Of a DNA stretch of 64,000 nucleotides, positions 61,301 through 64,000 are shown one piece after another. Below the pieces are notes generated by a model. It ran no database searches, was not told the DNA's origin, and saw only the letters and a list, made by a program, of their open reading frames with translations. A program made the translations under genes and the position numbers. Positions within the stretch are counted from its first letter, which is position 1. Each line of letters begins with the position of its first letter. This DNA comes from Nectonema munidae (lineage: Eukaryota > Nematomorpha > Nectonematoida > Nectonematidae). The stretch spans positions 479,501 to 543,500 of the forward strand of contig JAUIRK010000511.1 of the NCBI GenBank assembly GCA_030549495.1, in the 5' to 3' direction.

Positions 61301-64000
61301 GATACCAAAACGCCCGAAACCAAAACGCCAGAAAACAAAACGCCAGAAAACAAAACGCCTGATACCAAAACGCGCGAAACCAAAACGCCCGAAACCAAAA
61401 CGCCTGATACCAAAACGCCCGAAACCAAAACGCCTGATACCAAAACGCCCGAAACCAAAACGGCTGATACCAAAACGCCCGAAACCAAAACGCCCGAAAC
61501 CAAAACGCCCGAAACCAAAACGCGCGAAACCAAAACGCCTGATACCAAAACACCCGAAACAAAAACGCCTGATACCAAAACGCCCGAAACCAAAACGCCT
61601 GATACCAAAACGCCCGAAACCAAAACGCCAGAAAACAAAACGCCAGAAAACAAAACGCCTGATACCAAAACGCCCGAAACCAAAACGCCTGATACCAAAA
61701 CGCCCGAAACCAAAACGCCCGAAACCAAAACGCCCGAAACCAAAACGCGCGAAACCAAAACGCCTGATACCAAAACGCCCGAAACCAAAACGCGCGAAAC
61801 CAAAACGCCTGATACCAAAACGTCTGATACCAAAACGCCCGAAACCAAAACGGCTGATACCAAAACGCCCGAAACCAAAACGCCTGATACCAAAACACCG
61901 GAAACCAAAACGGCTGATACCAAAACGCCCGAAACCAAAACGCCTGATACCAAAACGCCCGAAACCAAAACGCCTGATACCAAAACGCCCGAAACCAAAA
62001 CGCCTGATACCAAAACGCCCGAAACCAAAACGCGCGAAACCAAAACGCCTGATACCAAAACACCCGAAACCAAAACGCCTGATACCAAAACGCCCGAAAC
62101 CAAAACGCCTGATACCAAAACGCCCGAAACCAAAACGCCAGAAAACAAAACGCCAGAAAACAAAACGCCTGATACCAAAACGCCCGAAACCAAAACGCCT
62201 GATACCAAAACGCCCGAAACCAAAACGCCCGAAACCAAAACGCCCGAAACCAAAACGCGCGAAACCAAAACGCCTGATACCAAAACGCCCGAAACCAAAA
62301 CGCCCGAAACCAAAACGCGCGAAACCAAAACGCCTGATACCAAAACGCCCGAAACCAAAACGCCCGAAACCAAAACGCCTGATACCAAAACGCCCGAAAC
62401 CAAAACGCCCGAAACCAAAACGCCTGATACCAAAACACCGGAAACCAAAACTGCCCGAAACCAAAACGCCCGAAACCAAAACGCCCGAAACCAAAACGCG
62501 CGAAACCAAAACGTCTGATACCAAAACGCCTGATACCAAAACGCCCGAAACCAAAACGCCTGATACCAAAACGTCTGATACCAAAACGCCCGAAACCAAA
62601 ACGGCTGATACCAAAACGCCCGAAACCAAAACGCCTGATACCAAAACACCGGAAACCAAAACGGCTGATACCAAAACGCCCGAAACCAAAACGCCTGATA
62701 CCAAAACGCCCGAAACCAAAACGCCCGAAACCAAAACGCGCGAAACCAAAACGCCTGATACCAAAACGCCCGAAACCAAAACGCGCGAAACCAAAACGCC
62801 TGATACCAAAACACCCGAAACCAAAACGCCTGATACCAAAACGCCCGAAACCAAAACGCCTGATACCAAAACGCCCGAAACCAAAACGCCAGAAACCAAA
62901 ACGCCCGAAACCAAAACGCCTGATACCAAAACGCCCGAAACCAAAACGCCTGATACCAAAACGCCCGAAACCAAAACGCCCGAAACCAAAACGCCCGAAA
63001 CCAAAACGCGCGAAACCAAAACGCCTGATACCAAAACGCCCGAAACCAAAACGCCCGAAACCAAAACGCGCGAAACCAAAACGCCTGATACCAAAACGCC
63101 CGAAACCAAAACGCCCGAAACCAAAACGCCTGATACCAAAACGCCCCACCAAAACGCCCGAAACCAAAACGCCTGATACCAAAACACCGGAAACCAAAAC
63201 GGCTGATACCAAAACGCCCGAAACCAAAACGCCCGAAACCAAAACGCCCGAAACCAAAACGCGCGAAACCAAAACGCCTGATACCAAAACACCCGAAACA
63301 AAAACGCCTGATACCAAAACGCCCGAAACCAAAACGCCTGATACCAAAACGCCCGAAACCAAAACGCCAGAAAACAAAACGCCTGATACCAAAACGCCTG
63401 ATACCAAAACGCCCGAAACCAAAACGCCTGATACCAAAACGTCTGATACCAAAACGCCCGAAACCAAAACGGCTGATACCAAAACGCCCGAAACCAAAAC
63501 GCCTGATACCAAAACACCGGAAACCAAAACGGCTGATACCAAAACGCCCGAAACCAAAACGCCCGAAACCAAAACGCCCGAAACCAAAACGCGCGAAACC
63601 AAAACGCCTGATACCAAAACACCCGAAACAAAAACGCCTGATACCAAAACGCCCGAAACCAAAACGCCTGATACCAAAACGCCCGAAACCAAAACGCCAG
63701 AAAACAAAACGCCAGAAAACAAAACGCCTGATACCAAAACGCGCGAAACCAAAACGTCTGATACCAAAACGCCTGATACCAAAACGCCCGAAACCAAAAC
63801 GCCTGATACCAAAACGTCTGATACCAAAACGCCCGAAACCAAAACGGCTGATACCAAAACGCCCGAAACCAAAACGCCTGATACCAAAACGCCCGAAACC
63901 AAAACGCCAGAAAACAAAACGCCAGAAACCAAAACGCGCGAAACCAAAACGCCAGAAAACAAAACGCCTGATACCAAAACGCGCGAAACCAAAACGTCTG
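58329..64000 (+). repeat. Large minisatellite, 15-bp unit, higher-order arrangement (runs off window)
   Basis: Starts GGTGCCGGGTCAAAACGCCC and continues as about 378 head-to-tail 15-bp units to the last base. Main units are CAAAACGCCCGAAAC and CAAAACGCCTGATAC. Minor units are CAAAACGCGCGAAAC, CAAAACGTCTGATAC, CAAAACGGCTGATAC, CAAAACGCCAGAAAA (usually as a pair), CAAAACACCCGAAAC and CAAAACACCGGAAAC. The phase is unbroken until one inserted base at about 62,451 and a 13-bp unit near 63,141-63,153. The same ordered run of about 16 units recurs, for example at 59,116 and 59,491 (375 bp apart). All six frames except one on the plus strand lack stops, giving open frames of up to 1,800 codons (minus, 63,631-58,229) that are not credible genes. 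The unit and the start resemble the tandem ends of the 48.2-kb element. Confidence 0.95.

Noticed and set aside
58114-63992. Six very long open frames (867-1,800 codons) on both strands
   Set aside because: They arise from a 15-bp unit without stops in five frames. They have no start context or domain, and the uncompensated insertion near 62,451 changes the frame without effect on openness.
58329-64000. CRISPR-like appearance of regular short repeats
   Set aside because: Units are contiguous without unique spacers, 15 bp is too short, and the context is eukaryotic.

Overview
The window is AT-rich, repeat-dense eukaryotic DNA. It contains no bacterial-style operon, rRNA, tRNA gene or CRISPR array, and no host protein-coding gene that I can support firmly. 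The mix of content (CR1/Jockey-like and RTE-like LINE remains, a tRNA-derived SINE family, hAT and mariner-like DNA transposons with miniature derivatives, very long CA/TG microsatellites) points to an invertebrate metazoan, possibly an arthropod. The species cannot be fixed from this sequence alone.

Layout. 0-12 kb holds a LINE 3' remnant, two reverse SINE copies, a 5'-truncated RTE-like reverse transcriptase (RT) pseudogene (4.7-5.7 kb), a mariner-like miniature element (8.6-9.0 kb) and a frameshifted LTR-retroelement-like gag/pol relic (9.07-11.8 kb). 12-16 kb is plain AT-rich DNA. 16-24.4 kb holds a hAT-like miniature element, SINEs, a reverse CR1-like LINE pseudogene, a zinc-finger transposase fragment and a small terminal-inverted-repeat (TIR) element with a duplicated 41-bp block. 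24.8-29.4 kb is a cluster of hAT-type elements, including a 2.5-kb element (26,897-29,423) that carries a hAT transposase interrupted by one frameshift. 30-37 kb has a long AT-rich hairpin, two more LINE remnants and a possible small TIR element.

39-49 kb contains two non-autonomous relatives of the 2.5-kb hAT element. One (39,243-39,522) has a perfect 8-bp target duplication. A 934-bp element at 48.2-49.1 kb has inverted ends built from tandem 15-16-bp units. 51.9-52.9 kb is an almost pure (TG)n tract of about 1 kb. A repeat of about 300-350 bp is present at both 40.1 kb and 55.3 kb.

From 58.3 kb to the window end there is one unbroken minisatellite (>5.6 kb, 15-bp unit, several variant units arranged in higher-order blocks). 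Its unit and its left edge resemble the tandem-unit ends of the 48.2-kb element. The most interesting idea here is therefore that foldback-type transposon ends seed and expand into a large satellite. The giant open frames across this array and across the TG tract are consequences of stop-free repeat units and are not annotated as genes.

The elements interact mainly as transposon families. One hAT source may mobilise its short relatives, and LINE machinery probably mobilised the SINEs. All protein-coding remains visible here look defective.
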